A stretch of DNA of 64,000 nt from Halorubrum sp. CSM-61 (GCF_003781945.1 NZ_RJJW01000004.1:90824-154823); one strand, 5' to 3'. Numbered from the stretch's first letter, positions 51,182 through 60,169 are shown. The notes: generated by a model not told the origin, from the sequence alone. Program-made: numbers and translations.

Positions 51182-51319
51182 GCTACCACGATCGATCGTC
51201 TGGTACATGAGCGTATGGGTGCTCGCAGAACCGACGGGCCGGGGGTCCATCGGTCTGCGGGGGACCGGTCCCGACCCGGAAGGACAGAGTTTAGCGACTC
51301 CCCCGATATCGACCGCGTA

Positions 51320-52252
51320 ATGAGCGAGTACGACGACGTCTGCGTCCTGCTGCCGACGATGGACGAGGTCGAGACGGTCGCGCGCGTCGTCGAGTCGTTC
51401 CGCGATGCCGGACTCGACGAGGTCCTCGTCATCGACGGCGGATCGACGGACGGCACGCGGGAGGCCGCCCGAGAGGCGGGCGCGCGCGTCGTCGAGCAGT
51501 CCGGACGGGGGAAGGGTCAGGCCGTGAGAGAGGCGGTCCGCGACCACGTCGACGCGTCCTACGTCGTGATGGCCGACGCGGACGCGACGTACGACGCTGA
51601 CGACGCCGACGCGATGCTCGATCCCCTGCTGTCCGGCGAGGCGGACCACGTCATCGGGAACCGGTTCGCGGACATGCGCCCGGGCGCGATGACGCGGCTG
51701 AACCGGATCGGCAACCGGCTCATCAACCTCGCGTTCCGCGTCATCCACGGCGAGAACTACGGAGACATCCTCTCCGGCTACCGGGCGTTCACGCGCGAGT
51801 CGTTCAGCAGGCTCCACCTCACCGCCGACGGGTTCGGGATCGAGACCGAGATGGCGGTCGAGTGCGTGAAGAACCGGCAGTCGGTCGCGGTCGTCCCGAT
51901 CACCTATCGGGAGCGCCCCGGCGGCTCCGCCACCAACCTCCACCCCGTCCGCGACGGCGGCGTGATCTTCCTCGAGCTGTACCGGAAGGCGAAGACGAAC
52001 AACCCCCTGTTCTACTTCGGCAGTCTCGGCGCGATCTCGACGAGCGCCGGGGCGCTCATGACCGGCTACGTGCTCTACGACTGGTTCGCCAACGGGATCA
52101 CCCACGAGGTGATCACGATGGGAGCCGTCGGGGCCGCGATCTTGGGGATCCAGCTGCTGATCTTCGGATTCCTCGCCGACATGATCCTCTCGCTCCACCG
52201 CGAGCAGGTGGCGCACTACGAGCGTTCGATCGACGACGGCTCGGACCGGTAG
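51320..52252 (+). CDS. aglJ: Family 2 glycosyltransferase, probably AglJ
   Basis: 310 residues. The GT-A domain begins VCVLLPTMDEVETVARVVES; it has VIDGGSTDGTREAA (about 40), VMADADATYDADDAD (metal-binding DxD, about 86-96) and ILSGYRAFTRESF (about 150). Two C-terminal helices (about 230-250 and 263-285) anchor it. This is the layout of AglJ, which adds the first sugar to dolichol phosphate in S-layer N-glycosylation. No other agl gene is in the window, so a related dolichyl-phosphate transferase cannot be excluded. Confidence 0.72.
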   Translation: MSEYDDVCVLLPTMDEVETVARVVESFRDAGLDEVLVIDGGSTDGTREAAREAGARVVEQSGRGKGQAVREAVRDHVDASYVVMADADATYDADDADAMLDPLLSGEADHVIGNRFADMRPGAMTRLNRIGNRLINLAFRVIHGENYGDILSGYRAFTRESFSRLHLTADGFGIETEMAVECVKNRQSVAVVPITYRERPGGSATNLHPVRDGGVIFLELYRKAKTNNPLFYFGSLGAISTSAGALMTGYVLYDWFANGITHEVITMGAVGAAILGIQLLIFGFLADMILSLHREQVAHYERSIDDGSDR

Positions 52253-52333
52253 GCGACGGGTTCTCCTCTCCCCCTCCGCCCTCCAAACCGACCGAGCCCC
52301 ATGGTTTATGACGGACCGCGAAGAGGAACCGCT

Positions 52334-53497
52334 ATGGACGAAAAGCGGTTCGTCATCGCCCTCTTCGGACTCGTCATCGCGGTGCTCGTCGGGTTCATCG
52401 CCTACCGGTTCGTCGCGCCGCTCACGGTCGCCGTCTTCCTCTACTACTCGACTCGACGCCTCTTCCACCGGCTCGAACGCTTCCACCTCCCCGCTCGCGT
52501 CAGAGCGGTGGCCTCGCTGTCGCTGATCGGCGTCCCGCTCATCGGGCTCTTGGGCTACACCGTGCTCCTCCTTTTGATCGAGGCGCGTCGGTTCATCGAG
52601 CAGTACCCGGTCGCCGAGACGGTCGGCGCCGAGAACTCGTGGGTCGGCGACCTCGCCGCGCTCTCGAACCCGACGTTCGACGGGATCATGCAGGCGTACC
52701 AGTCCGGCCAGCTCGACCCGCTCATCGACTTCGCCTCCGAGCAAGCGGGGCTGTTGGCGGGCGTGCTCTCGGCGCTCGCGTTGAACCTCCTCATCACGAT
52801 CGTCGTCACGTACTACCTGCTGCTCGACGGCTCGAAGTTCCACGAGTGGCTGCTCACGTTCGACGACGACGCCGTCGTCCGCGAGTACTTGGAGACGGCC
52901 GACGCCGAGCTGGAGGCGGTGCTGTACGGGAACCTGCTCAACGTCATCGCCATCTCGATCATCGCCGTCGTGACCTACACCGGTTACAACGTGGTCGCGC
53001 CCGAGATCGTCGAGGTCCCCTACCCGGCGCTCGCGGGCGCTCTCACGGGAATCGCCAGCCTGATTCCCGTGATCGGAATGAAGATCGTGTACGTCCCGCT
53101 CGCGGCGGTGACCGCGGTCCCGCCGGTCCTCGGCGACGAGGTCGCCACGCTCGCGTACGTCGTCGGGTTCCTCGTCGTCGCCGCGGTCGTCGTCGACACG
53201 ATCCCCGACATCGTGCTCCGGCCGTACTTCAGCGGGAAGACCACTCACGTCGGGCTGCTCATGCTGGCGTACATCTTCGGCCCGGTCGTGTTCGGGTTCC
53301 ACGGGCTGTTCCTCGCGCCGATCGTGCTCGTGTTGGCGCTCACGTTCGCCGACACCGCCCTGATACGGCTGCTCGGCGGCGACCCCGACGAGGTCGGTCC
53401 GGAGATCCCGCGCGGACAGCGGCAACTCGACGAGTTCGGATCGGCGAGTTCGAGTCGGCGGGTTTCGAGCAGGGACATCTCCGAGCCGAAAAGATAA
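52334..53497 (+). CDS. AI-2E family transporter
   Basis: 387 residues from the ATG at 52334 (MDEKRFVIALFGLV), with GTTTATG 24-30 nt upstream. About eight membrane segments. Family features: a long cytoplasmic middle (90-150), then YYLLLDGSKFHEWLLTF (about 158) and the conserved C-terminal set GIASLIPVIGMKIVYVPLA (about 238) and FGFHGLFLAPIVLVLAL (about 318). Members export signals or exchange ions. The substrate here is unknown. Confidence 0.85.
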   Translation: MDEKRFVIALFGLVIAVLVGFIAYRFVAPLTVAVFLYYSTRRLFHRLERFHLPARVRAVASLSLIGVPLIGLLGYTVLLLLIEARRFIEQYPVAETVGAENSWVGDLAALSNPTFDGIMQAYQSGQLDPLIDFASEQAGLLAGVLSALALNLLITIVVTYYLLLDGSKFHEWLLTFDDDAVVREYLETADAELEAVLYGNLLNVIAISIIAVVTYTGYNVVAPEIVEVPYPALAGALTGIASLIPVIGMKIVYVPLAAVTAVPPVLGDEVATLAYVVGFLVVAAVVVDTIPDIVLRPYFSGKTTHVGLLMLAYIFGPVVFGFHGLFLAPIVLVLALTFADTALIRLLGGDPDEVGPEIPRGQRQLDEFGSASSSRRVSSRDISEPKR

Positions 53498-53524
53498 ACC
53501 CCCGCTCGACGACCGGGGTGACGT

Positions 53525-54694
53525 ATGCGTGTACACGTCATCGGTCTCGGGGGCGCCGGGGGCCGGGTCGCCGACCGGCTCGCGACGGACAGCGACGGGG
53601 ACCGGTTCCTGCGGGGCGTCAACGCGTTCGACACCGACGCGGCCGCGCTCGACGCCCTCCGGTCGATCGACGAGCCCCGCCGGTACCGCTTCGGCGACGC
53701 GGCCGGCGGCGGCGGGCTCGACGGCGACCTCCACGCGGCCCGGCGGCTCGGCGACGCCCACGCCAGCGAGCTCGGCCGGGCGATGGACGACCAGCAGCCC
53801 TCGCTCGCGGAGGCGTTCGTCCTCGTCGTCGGGGTCGGGGGCGGCGCGGGCGCGGGCGTGGCGCCGGCGCTGGCCGAGGAGCTGACGCGGCTCTACGACG
53901 TGCCGGTCTACGCCGTCGGGCTGCTCCCGACGCCCGCCGAGTCCGAGGCCGGCGGGTCCGGCCGGCCCGGCGACTCCGACTCGCCCCGCTCGAGCGCGAC
54001 CGGCGACGGCTCCGCGGAGCGCCCGCCGGAGCGCCCCCTCGCGGAGAAGAACGCGGCGCGGACCCTCGAGGCGCTCTCGGACCGGTGCGCGGCGGTCTTC
54101 CCGTTCGACAACGCCGAGTGGCTCCGCCCCGGCGAGACGGTCGCCGACGCCCGCGACCGGCTGAACGGGGTCGTCGCGGAGCGGGTCGCGGCGCTGTTCG
54201 GCGCCGGCGAGGCCGACGGCGCGGACTCGACGCCCCAACAGGTCCTCGACGCGAGCGACGTGGCCCGAGCGGTCGGCGACGACGGGGAGGTCGCCGCCGT
54301 CGGCCACGCGACGCAGGCGGTCGAACCGCTCGAGTCGGGGTCGCGGTTCGGACTCGGGCTGTTCGGCTCCTCGGAGCCCGCCGAGATCGACACGAGCGAG
54401 GCGGTGTCGGCGATCGAGACGACGATCCGGAAGGCGACCCGCGGGAAGAACACCGTCGAGGTGCCGGACGGGCGGGCCGACCGGACCCTGCTCGTGGTCG
54501 GCGGGCCGCCGGCGTGGCTCAACCGCGAGGCGATCGCGGACGGGCGACGGTGGCTCGAAGACGAGACCGGCTCCGGCGCCATCCTGAGCGGCGACGCCCC
54601 GGTCCCGGGCGGCGACGAGGTGTTCGCGCTGGTGGTGCGGTCGGGGATCGACGAGCCGGCTCGAGTCCGCGAGATCCGGGAGTCGATCGCGTGA
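53525..54694 (+). CDS. Divergent FtsZ/CetZ (tubulin-superfamily) homologue
   Basis: 389 residues. The N-terminal GTPase start MRVHVIGLGGAGGRVADRL and the phosphate loop VVGVGGGAGAGVAPALAEEL (about 100-119) replace the tubulin signature GGGTG(T/S)G by GGGAGAG. The region 135-175 is a low-complexity acidic insertion. The catalytic T7 loop (N-x-D-x-x-D) could not be found; the matching area reads FPFDNAEWLRPGETVADARD. It may bind but not hydrolyse nucleotide. The C-terminal half (LVVGGPPAWLNREAIADGRR) is tubulin-like. Next to a two-repeat hypothetical protein, 66 bp downstream. Confidence 0.75.
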   Translation: MRVHVIGLGGAGGRVADRLATDSDGDRFLRGVNAFDTDAAALDALRSIDEPRRYRFGDAAGGGGLDGDLHAARRLGDAHASELGRAMDDQQPSLAEAFVLVVGVGGGAGAGVAPALAEELTRLYDVPVYAVGLLPTPAESEAGGSGRPGDSDSPRSSATGDGSAERPPERPLAEKNAARTLEALSDRCAAVFPFDNAEWLRPGETVADARDRLNGVVAERVAALFGAGEADGADSTPQQVLDASDVARAVGDDGEVAAVGHATQAVEPLESGSRFGLGLFGSSEPAEIDTSEAVSAIETTIRKATRGKNTVEVPDGRADRTLLVVGGPPAWLNREAIADGRRWLEDETGSGAILSGDAPVPGGDEVFALVVRSGIDEPARVREIRESIA

Positions 54695-54760
54695 GTTCGG
54701 GTGGGTGTGGTTCCGCTCCCGACCCGAACTCGTTAACCGGGTGAGGCGCCCAGTACGCCC

Positions 54761-55495
54761 GTGACCACCCACGCCGACCTCGGGCTCGACCTCGACGTGC
54801 GCGACGCGGGCGCGGTCGCCGACCGGCGCGACGAGCTCGTCGCCGCCGTGCGGGACCACGCCGGAACGATCGCCTACCAGCTCGCGAAGCTGCAGGGCGG
54901 CGACTACGGGCGACAGGAGCTGTCGACGCCGGGCGGGACGTGGACCGTCAAACACGAGGCCGGCGAGCTGGAGTTCCTGCTGTTCTCGCCGAAGTCGGGC
55001 TCGGACGTGTACGTGATCTCGACGAAACAACCGCCGGAGCCCGCCGACCTGGCGACCGCGCTCGACGACTACGCGAACTTCGTCGCCGCGTGGAACGAGT
55101 GGGTCCGATCGCTCTCGGGCGTCCTCGACGGCGTGAGCGCCGAATTCCCAGAGACGGCCTCGACCGACGGCGTCGTCGCCGAGCGCGACCGGGTGCTGGA
55201 CCGCGTGCGCGACACCTGCTCGGTCATGGCCGGCGAGATCTACCGATACGAGGGCGACGACTACGGCACCTTCACCGCCCGCGTCGACGGCGACCGCTGG
55301 GAGCTGAAGTGGGAGGAAGGGACCGTCTCGTACCTCCGGGTCGGCGGATCGGGCGGGCTCTACCTCCTCTCGCAGTACGAGGCGCCGTCGGCGGCCGACG
55401 TGCGCGAGTACGCCGACTCGTTCCGGGGGTTCGTCGACGCGTACAACGAGTTCGTCGCGGAGCTGGAAAGCGACCTCGCGGCGGTCGAGCTGTAG
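54761..55495 (+). CDS. Two-repeat hypothetical protein (possible profilin-fold)
   Basis: 244 residues, GTG start. Internal duplication: the segment TIAYQLAKLQGGDYGRQELS...YVISTKQPPEPADLATALDD (about 36-105) resembles VMAGEIYRYEGDDYGTFTAR...LYLLSQYEAPSAADVREYAD (about 154-222), each ending in a helix with F-V-(A/D)-A-(W/Y)-N-E. Each unit is alpha-beta and fits a profilin- or roadblock-like fold, a family seen in haloarchaea; the fold is a guess. Co-oriented with the FtsZ-like gene and close enough for co-transcription. Confidence 0.6.
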   Translation: MTTHADLGLDLDVRDAGAVADRRDELVAAVRDHAGTIAYQLAKLQGGDYGRQELSTPGGTWTVKHEAGELEFLLFSPKSGSDVYVISTKQPPEPADLATALDDYANFVAAWNEWVRSLSGVLDGVSAEFPETASTDGVVAERDRVLDRVRDTCSVMAGEIYRYEGDDYGTFTARVDGDRWELKWEEGTVSYLRVGGSGGLYLLSQYEAPSAADVREYADSFRGFVDAYNEFVAELESDLAAVEL

Positions 55496-55517
55496 GCGCC
55501 GGGAACCGACTGTGAAC

Positions 55518-55949
55518 GATAGCGGGAGTACGTATTGCAGATCGTTTGGGTGGTTGTTTATAAGTGATCGAGTGGTGTTGCTGTCGGCTGTTTATAAGTG
55601 ATCGACGACGCTGCGGTGACGGCCTCCGAAGCCCCAGCCGTGAGGCCGCAGTACGCTCGTTGCGCTCCTCGCTCGCGCTGCTCGCTGCGGTGCTTACGTC
55701 GCCTACTGCGGCCTCACGGCTGCCCCTTTGAGTCCCTCCCGCCGCAACCGCCCCGCGCCTCACACCTCCCCAGCCTCGCGGTTCGCGCTCTTCGAGCGCT
55801 CACCGCGTCCCTCGCGGGCTGGCTCGCGGCCGCCACCGGCGACCGCTCGCAGGCGCGCCACCGCATCGTTCTTTATAAGCGATCGTCGCCGTCGCTCACG
55901 ATCGTTTAAATACCGCATCTCTGCCACCGATCTGCTTCACCCACTCCCG
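55518..55949 (+). repeat. Structured dispersed element, copy C
   Basis: Same blocks in the same order as copy A: AGCGGGAGTACGTAT, two TTTATAAGTGATCGA boxes (about 55557 and 55591), CGCTGCGGTGA, GCCCCAGCCG, GCGGTGCTT..GTCGCC, CGGCTGCCCCTTTGAGTCCC, CCTCCCCAGCCTCG, CGTCCCTCGCGGG, CGCCACCGCA, TTTATAAGCGATCGTCGCC and CACTCCCG. Stem 1 pairs 55637-55653 with 55704-55720 (17 of 17 bp), with a sequence unlike that in A or B. Stem 2 is GCGGTTCGCGCTC/GAGCGCTCACCGC with two mismatches; stem 3 is weak. It lies between the two-repeat protein gene and purK. Confidence 0.8.
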
Positions 55950-56074
55950 TGATCGAGCAAAAAGGATGCTTCGGCGATCAGCTGCTGTATACTGCACTCT
56001 GTCTGCAGAACGATATTTCAACAGAGCGGCGAAGTCTGAACACGATCGTGGTCAATATACTACCCGATGTGGGA

Positions 56075-56082
56075 ATATTTAT
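56075..56082 (+). promoter_or_regulatory. TATA box of purK
   Basis: ATATTTAT lies 26-33 nt before the purK ATG at 56108. Confidence 0.5.
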
Positions 56083-56107
56083 GCAGTAACGTCCGGTACC
56101 GTCGCGT

Positions 56108-57295
56108 ATGACGATCACGCTACCGGGACCGACGCTCGGCGTCGTCGGCGGGGGGCAACTGGGTCGGATGATCGGCGAGGCGGTCGCGCGGCTCGGCGTC
56201 GAGGTCGTCGTCCTCGATCCGACGCCCGACTGTCCGGCCAGTCCCGTCGTCAGCGACCAGATCGTCGCCGGCTTCGACGACCCGGAGGGAATCGACGAGC
56301 TGGCGAGCCGCGTCGACGCCCTGACCTTCGAGATCGAGTTAGCCGATCCGGACCTCATGGCGGAGGCGGCCGCCGAACACGGCGTGCCCGTCCACCCCGA
56401 TCCGGACACGCTCCGCACCATTCAGGACAAGCTCGTCCAGAAGGAGGCGCTGGTCGACGCCGGGATCCCCGTCCCCGAGTTCGCCGCGGTCGCCACCGCC
56501 GAGGGGCTCGAACGGGTCGCCGAGGAGTTCGGCGGCGTCATGCTGAAGGCCCGAGAGGGCGGGTACGACGGCCGCGGGAACGTCCCGGTCCGGGACCCCG
56601 CGGACGCCGCCGACGCGCTCGACGAGGTCGGCGGCGCCGCGATGGCCGAGGAGCTCCTCGACTTCGAGCGGGAGATCGCCGTGATGGGCCTGAAGGGCGC
56701 CGACGGCGAGACGCGGACTTATCCCGTCACGGAGACGGTCCACCGCGAGGAGATCCTCCGCGAGAGCGTCGCACCGGCCCGGACCGACGACGCGGTCGTC
56801 GCCGAGGCCGAGTCGGTCGCCCGCGACGTGCTCGACGTCCTCGACGGCCGGGGCGTCTACGGGATCGAGCTGTTCGAGACCCGCGAGGGCGACGTGTTAG
56901 TCAACGAGATCGCACCCCGGCCGCACAACTCCGGCCACTGGACCATCGAGGGCGCGCGCACCTCGCAGTTCGAGAACCACGTCCGGGCCGTGCTCGGGTG
57001 GCCGCTCGGGCCGACCGATCTCGTCGCGCCCGCGGTCACGGTGAACGTGCTCGGCGACACAGACGAGACGCAGGAGGCGACGCTGTCGGGCGTCGAGGAG
57101 GTCCTCGCGGCGCCCGACGCCGACCTCCACTGGTACGGGAAAGGCGACGCGCGCCCGCTCCGGAAGATGGGTCACCTGACGGCGACTCCCGGAGATGACG
57201 GGGACGACTCGGACGCGGCCCCGGAGGACGACCGCGACGCCCTGCTCGCGCGGGCACGGGACCTCCGCGACGCGCTGACGTTTCGGGACGCGTAG
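56108..57295 (+). CDS. purK: N5-carboxyaminoimidazole ribonucleotide synthase
   Basis: 395 residues, ATP-grasp. It starts LGVVGGGQLGRMIGEAVA; the middle has QDKLVQKEALVDAGIPVPEF (about 98), MLKAREGGYDGRGNVPV (about 142) and ELLDFEREIAVMG. The C-terminal VNEIAPRPHNSGHWTIEGA (about 263) is diagnostic of PurK. With ATP and bicarbonate it makes N5-CAIR from AIR. purE, the next enzyme, is 2.2 kb downstream rather than adjacent. Confidence 0.95.
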   Translation: MTITLPGPTLGVVGGGQLGRMIGEAVARLGVEVVVLDPTPDCPASPVVSDQIVAGFDDPEGIDELASRVDALTFEIELADPDLMAEAAAEHGVPVHPDPDTLRTIQDKLVQKEALVDAGIPVPEFAAVATAEGLERVAEEFGGVMLKAREGGYDGRGNVPVRDPADAADALDEVGGAAMAEELLDFEREIAVMGLKGADGETRTYPVTETVHREEILRESVAPARTDDAVVAEAESVARDVLDVLDGRGVYGIELFETREGDVLVNEIAPRPHNSGHWTIEGARTSQFENHVRAVLGWPLGPTDLVAPAVTVNVLGDTDETQEATLSGVEEVLAAPDADLHWYGKGDARPLRKMGHLTATPGDDGDDSDAAPEDDRDALLARARDLRDALTFRDA

Positions 57296-57313
57296 TCGCG
57301 AACGGGTCGATCT

Positions 57314-57565
57314 TCACGAGTTCCGATCGATCCACGCGCAGAAGGCGTCGAAGTCGCGTGCTCCCGCGCTTTCTGCGATGTTCCTGGGCGTTCCCTCTCG
57401 AACTTCCTCGTGCAACGGGACCGTGACGTGTCTTTCGTCCGCCTCGTTCGTCGGGTGCTCGTAGTAGAGCTGTGCGTGGTCGCCGGTGGTCCGCCGCCAC
57501 TCGAAGCCGCCGCGGTTGACGAGCACTTTCACGATCTCCCGTCCGGAGAACGTGCGCCTCGCCAC
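57314..57565 (-). CDS. hicA: HicA-family toxin
   Basis: 83 residues from a GTG at 57563-57565 (VARRTFSGREIVKVL). The HicA double-stranded RNA-binding fold is visible: GREIVKVLVNRGGFEWRRTT, then GDHAQLYY with the catalytic histidine region, and TVPLHEEVREGTPRNIAESA. HicA cleaves mRNA. The start is 1 nt from the stop of the antitoxin gene upstream. Confidence 0.85.
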   Translation of the reverse strand: MARRTFSGREIVKVLVNRGGFEWRRTTGDHAQLYYEHPTNEADERHVTVPLHEEVREGTPRNIAESAGARDFDAFCAWIDRNS

Positions 57566-57566
57566 G

Positions 57567-57836
57567 CTATTCGAGCGCGTCGGGCGGCTTCGCGTCTCCG
57601 GTCGCGTTCCTCTCCGGATCGATCCCGAGTTCCCGAAGCTCTTCGTCGGTCGGTTCGCGGCCGACCTCTCCCCTGTGAAGCGCGACGGCCTCGTCGAGGT
57701 TCTCCAGCGCGTCGCCTCGTGACTCCCCCTGTGTCGTGACGCCCGTCCCAACGTCCCGGGCGATCCACCAGTCGTCCTCTCGCCACAGCCGGATCTCGCC
57801 CTCGTGATCCGGCCCGTTTTCCGTCGAGCTTGCCAT
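57567..57836 (-). CDS. hicB: HicB-family antitoxin
   Basis: 89 residues. The partial RNase-H-like HicB fold: IRLWREDDWWIARDVGTGVT, TQGESRGDALENLDEAVALH. A C-terminal acidic tail ends it (PTDEELRELGIDPER). The antitoxin is first and the toxin second. The pair is inserted in what is usually a purK-purE region. Confidence 0.85.
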   Translation of the reverse strand: MASSTENGPDHEGEIRLWREDDWWIARDVGTGVTTQGESRGDALENLDEAVALHRGEVGREPTDEELRELGIDPERNATGDAKPPDALE

Positions 57837-57919
57837 TACGGTAGAGTTCGTGCGATTTCGTTGTTAAGGGTTGGGCAGGCGAACGACTGATACGGATACG
57901 ACGACCAACGGTCGAACCG

Positions 57920-58126
57920 ATGCCCGACGACCGCCCGGCCGACGCGGTCGCGTTCGAGGCCGACTCCGTGAGCTACGCGGCGCGCGCCGAGGGTCGCATT
58001 CCCGACGCCGCTGAGCTGGGGGTCGATCCCGGCGAGATCCGCACCGCGCGGTGGTTCGACGGGACCCCAGACCGACTACACGACGGCGACCTGCTTCGAG
58101 CGTATCTCTCAGGAAAGAACCACTAA
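57920..58126 (+). CDS. Small hypothetical protein
   Basis: 68 residues. The end EIRTARWFDGTPDRLHDGDL recalls the last strand and helix of Nudix hydrolases, so it may be a surviving tail of one, but the Nudix box is absent. It overlaps the end of the convergent lipoprotein gene by 18 bp. Confidence 0.4.
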   Translation: MPDDRPADAVAFEADSVSYAARAEGRIPDAAELGVDPGEIRTARWFDGTPDRLHDGDLLRAYLSGKNH

Positions 58127-59329
58127 CTGCCCGCTACCGTTTTCCGCCGCCACCGTCGCGAACAGCCTCCCGTCGGCGGCCGTGACGTAGCTGGCGCCGC
58201 CGTCGACCTCGCGTTCGAACCGCGTCTCGCCGACGCGGACGGATCGGACGCCGACGCCTCCGCCGACGCCGACCCCGTGGAGCCGTTCTCCGCCGACGTA
58301 TATCGTGTCACCGACGAGCGCCGGCGGCGTCGGTCGAACGGCGTTCCCGATTCCGGTCCGCCACGCGTGATTCCCGCTCTCCGCGTTCAGCCCGTACAAC
58401 CGCCCGGCCGAGACCGCGAACACTCCGCCGTGGCCGGCCGCTATGCCCCCTTCGGCGAATCCGCGAAGGCCGGCTCGCCACTGCGGCTTCCCGGTCGCGT
58501 CGAAACAGCGAACCGACCCGTCGCCCGCGCCGACTACCACGTCCCCCGACCCCCGTATCGATTCGCCGTCCGGTCCGCGTGACCCGACGACGGTCGGCGG
58601 GGTACGGATCCCGGCGGCGACGGTCCGGTTCCAGCGCACCCGTCCGTCGTCGACCGCGTACAGCTCCCCGCCGGTGGTCGCGGCGTAGACGACGCCGTAC
58701 ACCGACGCCAGTGAGTGGGCGGCGGCACGCCGGACGATCCCACCGAGCCGGCGCTCCCACTGCAGTTCGCCCGTCGAGCCGTCGAACGCCCGGAGGTACT
58801 CGCCGGCGCCGATCACCACTCGGTGGCCGTCCCCGCGGTCGACCACGAGGGGCGTCGTCTCCCCGAAGACGTACTCGAACTCCCGACCCCACAGCCGCTC
58901 ACCGGTGTCGAGGTCGCGGGCGACCAGCGCGTCGCTCTCCGGGACGTACGCCACGCCGTCCGCGACGGCCGGCGCCCCCGTGTAGCGGAACGCGCTGTTG
59001 TCGTCGGGAGCGACGGCCCAGCGCCGGCTCAGGTCCCCGCGGTCGAGCGCGACCACGTCCACGCCGATGTTGAGAAGCACTACCTCGTCGGTCACCACCG
59101 GGTCACCGGCGGGAATCCCGTCGAACTCGTGCGTCCGGTCGACGGTCGGGTCGTCGCGCGGCGCAACGCCGTTCGGCACCGCCCGCGAGTTCAAATCGTC
59201 GCCGCCGCCGCTCGGCCAGTCGTACGTCTCGTCGTCGCCGGGGCCGGCGTCGAACCCGGTGAGACAGCCGGCGGTAGCCGTCAGTCCGGCCGCTCCGAGG
59301 CCGGAGAGAAACGCGCGTCTGGAGGGCAT
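58109..59329 (-). CDS. Tat-exported PQQ-like beta-propeller lipoprotein
   Basis: 406 residues. Leader MPSRRAFLSGLGAAGLTATAGC: a twin-arginine motif and a lipobox ending at Cys. The mature protein repeats blades of the PQQ/quinoprotein type with strands such as VVALDRGDLSRRWAVAPDD, LVARDLDTGERLWGREFEY and VRCFDATGKPQWRAGLRGFA. Probably anchored outside the membrane. Function unknown; likely protein interaction or, less likely, a quinoprotein enzyme. Confidence 0.85.
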   Translation of the reverse strand: MPSRRAFLSGLGAAGLTATAGCLTGFDAGPGDDETYDWPSGGGDDLNSRAVPNGVAPRDDPTVDRTHEFDGIPAGDPVVTDEVVLLNIGVDVVALDRGDLSRRWAVAPDDNSAFRYTGAPAVADGVAYVPESDALVARDLDTGERLWGREFEYVFGETTPLVVDRGDGHRVVIGAGEYLRAFDGSTGELQWERRLGGIVRRAAAHSLASVYGVVYAATTGGELYAVDDGRVRWNRTVAAGIRTPPTVVGSRGPDGESIRGSGDVVVGAGDGSVRCFDATGKPQWRAGLRGFAEGGIAAGHGGVFAVSAGRLYGLNAESGNHAWRTGIGNAVRPTPPALVGDTIYVGGERLHGVGVGGGVGVRSVRVGETRFEREVDGGASYVTAADGRLFATVAAENGSGQLVVLS

Positions 59330-59452
59330 GTTCGTCCCGCGATTCCGCGGCCGGAGCCTTCGGCCTTGCGGTCGCCGGGGTGTCTATCAACGGCGTGATA
59401 GTCGGACACGGGACCGGCACGATTTACAACCCGCCTCGCGTCACCCACACCC

Positions 59453-60070
59453 ATGACCACGGTTCAAGACCTGATCGACCGGCTCGAAGCGGAGGCGGCG
59501 GCCGACGCCGACCCCGAGACCACCCCGGACGTGGGGATCATCATGGGGTCGGACTCCGATCTCCCCGTCATGGAGGGCGCGTACGAGGCGCTCGACGAGC
59601 TCGGGTTCGCCGAGCAGACCGACTTCGACGACGCGCCGGACGCGCGGTTCACCTACGAGAGCTACGTCGTCTCCGCGCACCGGACCCCGGAGCTCATGTA
59701 CGCCTACGGGGAGACCGCGGCGGCTCGCGGGCTCGACGTCGTGATCGCGGGCGCGGGCGGCAAGTCAGCCGACCTTCCGAACATGACCGCGTCGCTCGCG
59801 TACCCGATCCCGGTGATCGGGGTCCCGGTTCAGGAGAAGTCTGTCGACTCCGTGATCGGGATGCCCACGGGCGCCCCGATCGTCGCCGTCGACGCCGGCA
59901 AGTCGTTCAACGCCGCCCTGTCTGCCGCGCAGGTGCTCGCGCGCGAGCACGACGCGATCGAGGAGCGACTGATCGAGTACCACGAGGGACTGAAAGGCGA
60001 CGTGGCGGCGGTGTCGGCCGACCTACACGACCTCGGTATCGACGGGTTCCGCGAGCGCGACGAGTCGTAG
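59453..60070 (+). CDS. purE: N5-carboxyaminoimidazole ribonucleotide mutase
   Basis: 205 residues. The PurE core starts about residue 27: VGIIMGSDSDLPVMEGAYEA (phosphate loop), then YVVSAHRTPELMYAY (SAHR, about 72), VIAGAGGKSADLPNMTASL (about 100) and VIGVPVQEKSVDSV. It converts N5-CAIR to CAIR. The N-terminal 25 residues are an acidic extension. GATTTACAA lies 24-32 nt before the ATG. Confidence 0.95.
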   Translation: MTTVQDLIDRLEAEAAADADPETTPDVGIIMGSDSDLPVMEGAYEALDELGFAEQTDFDDAPDARFTYESYVVSAHRTPELMYAYGETAAARGLDVVIAGAGGKSADLPNMTASLAYPIPVIGVPVQEKSVDSVIGMPTGAPIVAVDAGKSFNAALSAAQVLAREHDAIEERLIEYHEGLKGDVAAVSADLHDLGIDGFRERDES

Positions 60071-60169
60071 CACTGGGGGGAAAGCGAGAAGGTACCGGAT
60101 CCGGATCGTCCGTCCGACCCGCTCGCCGCCGTTTTCGGCGACGCGGAGCCGTTGCGGTGAAGACTCAAC

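Noticed and set aside
50801-55030. A 1409-codon open frame on the minus strand
   Set aside because: It is antisense to AglJ, the AI-2E transporter and the FtsZ-like gene, is rich in Arg/Asp/Gly runs and has no domain. It is a high-GC shadow; only its last 126 codons are a real gene.
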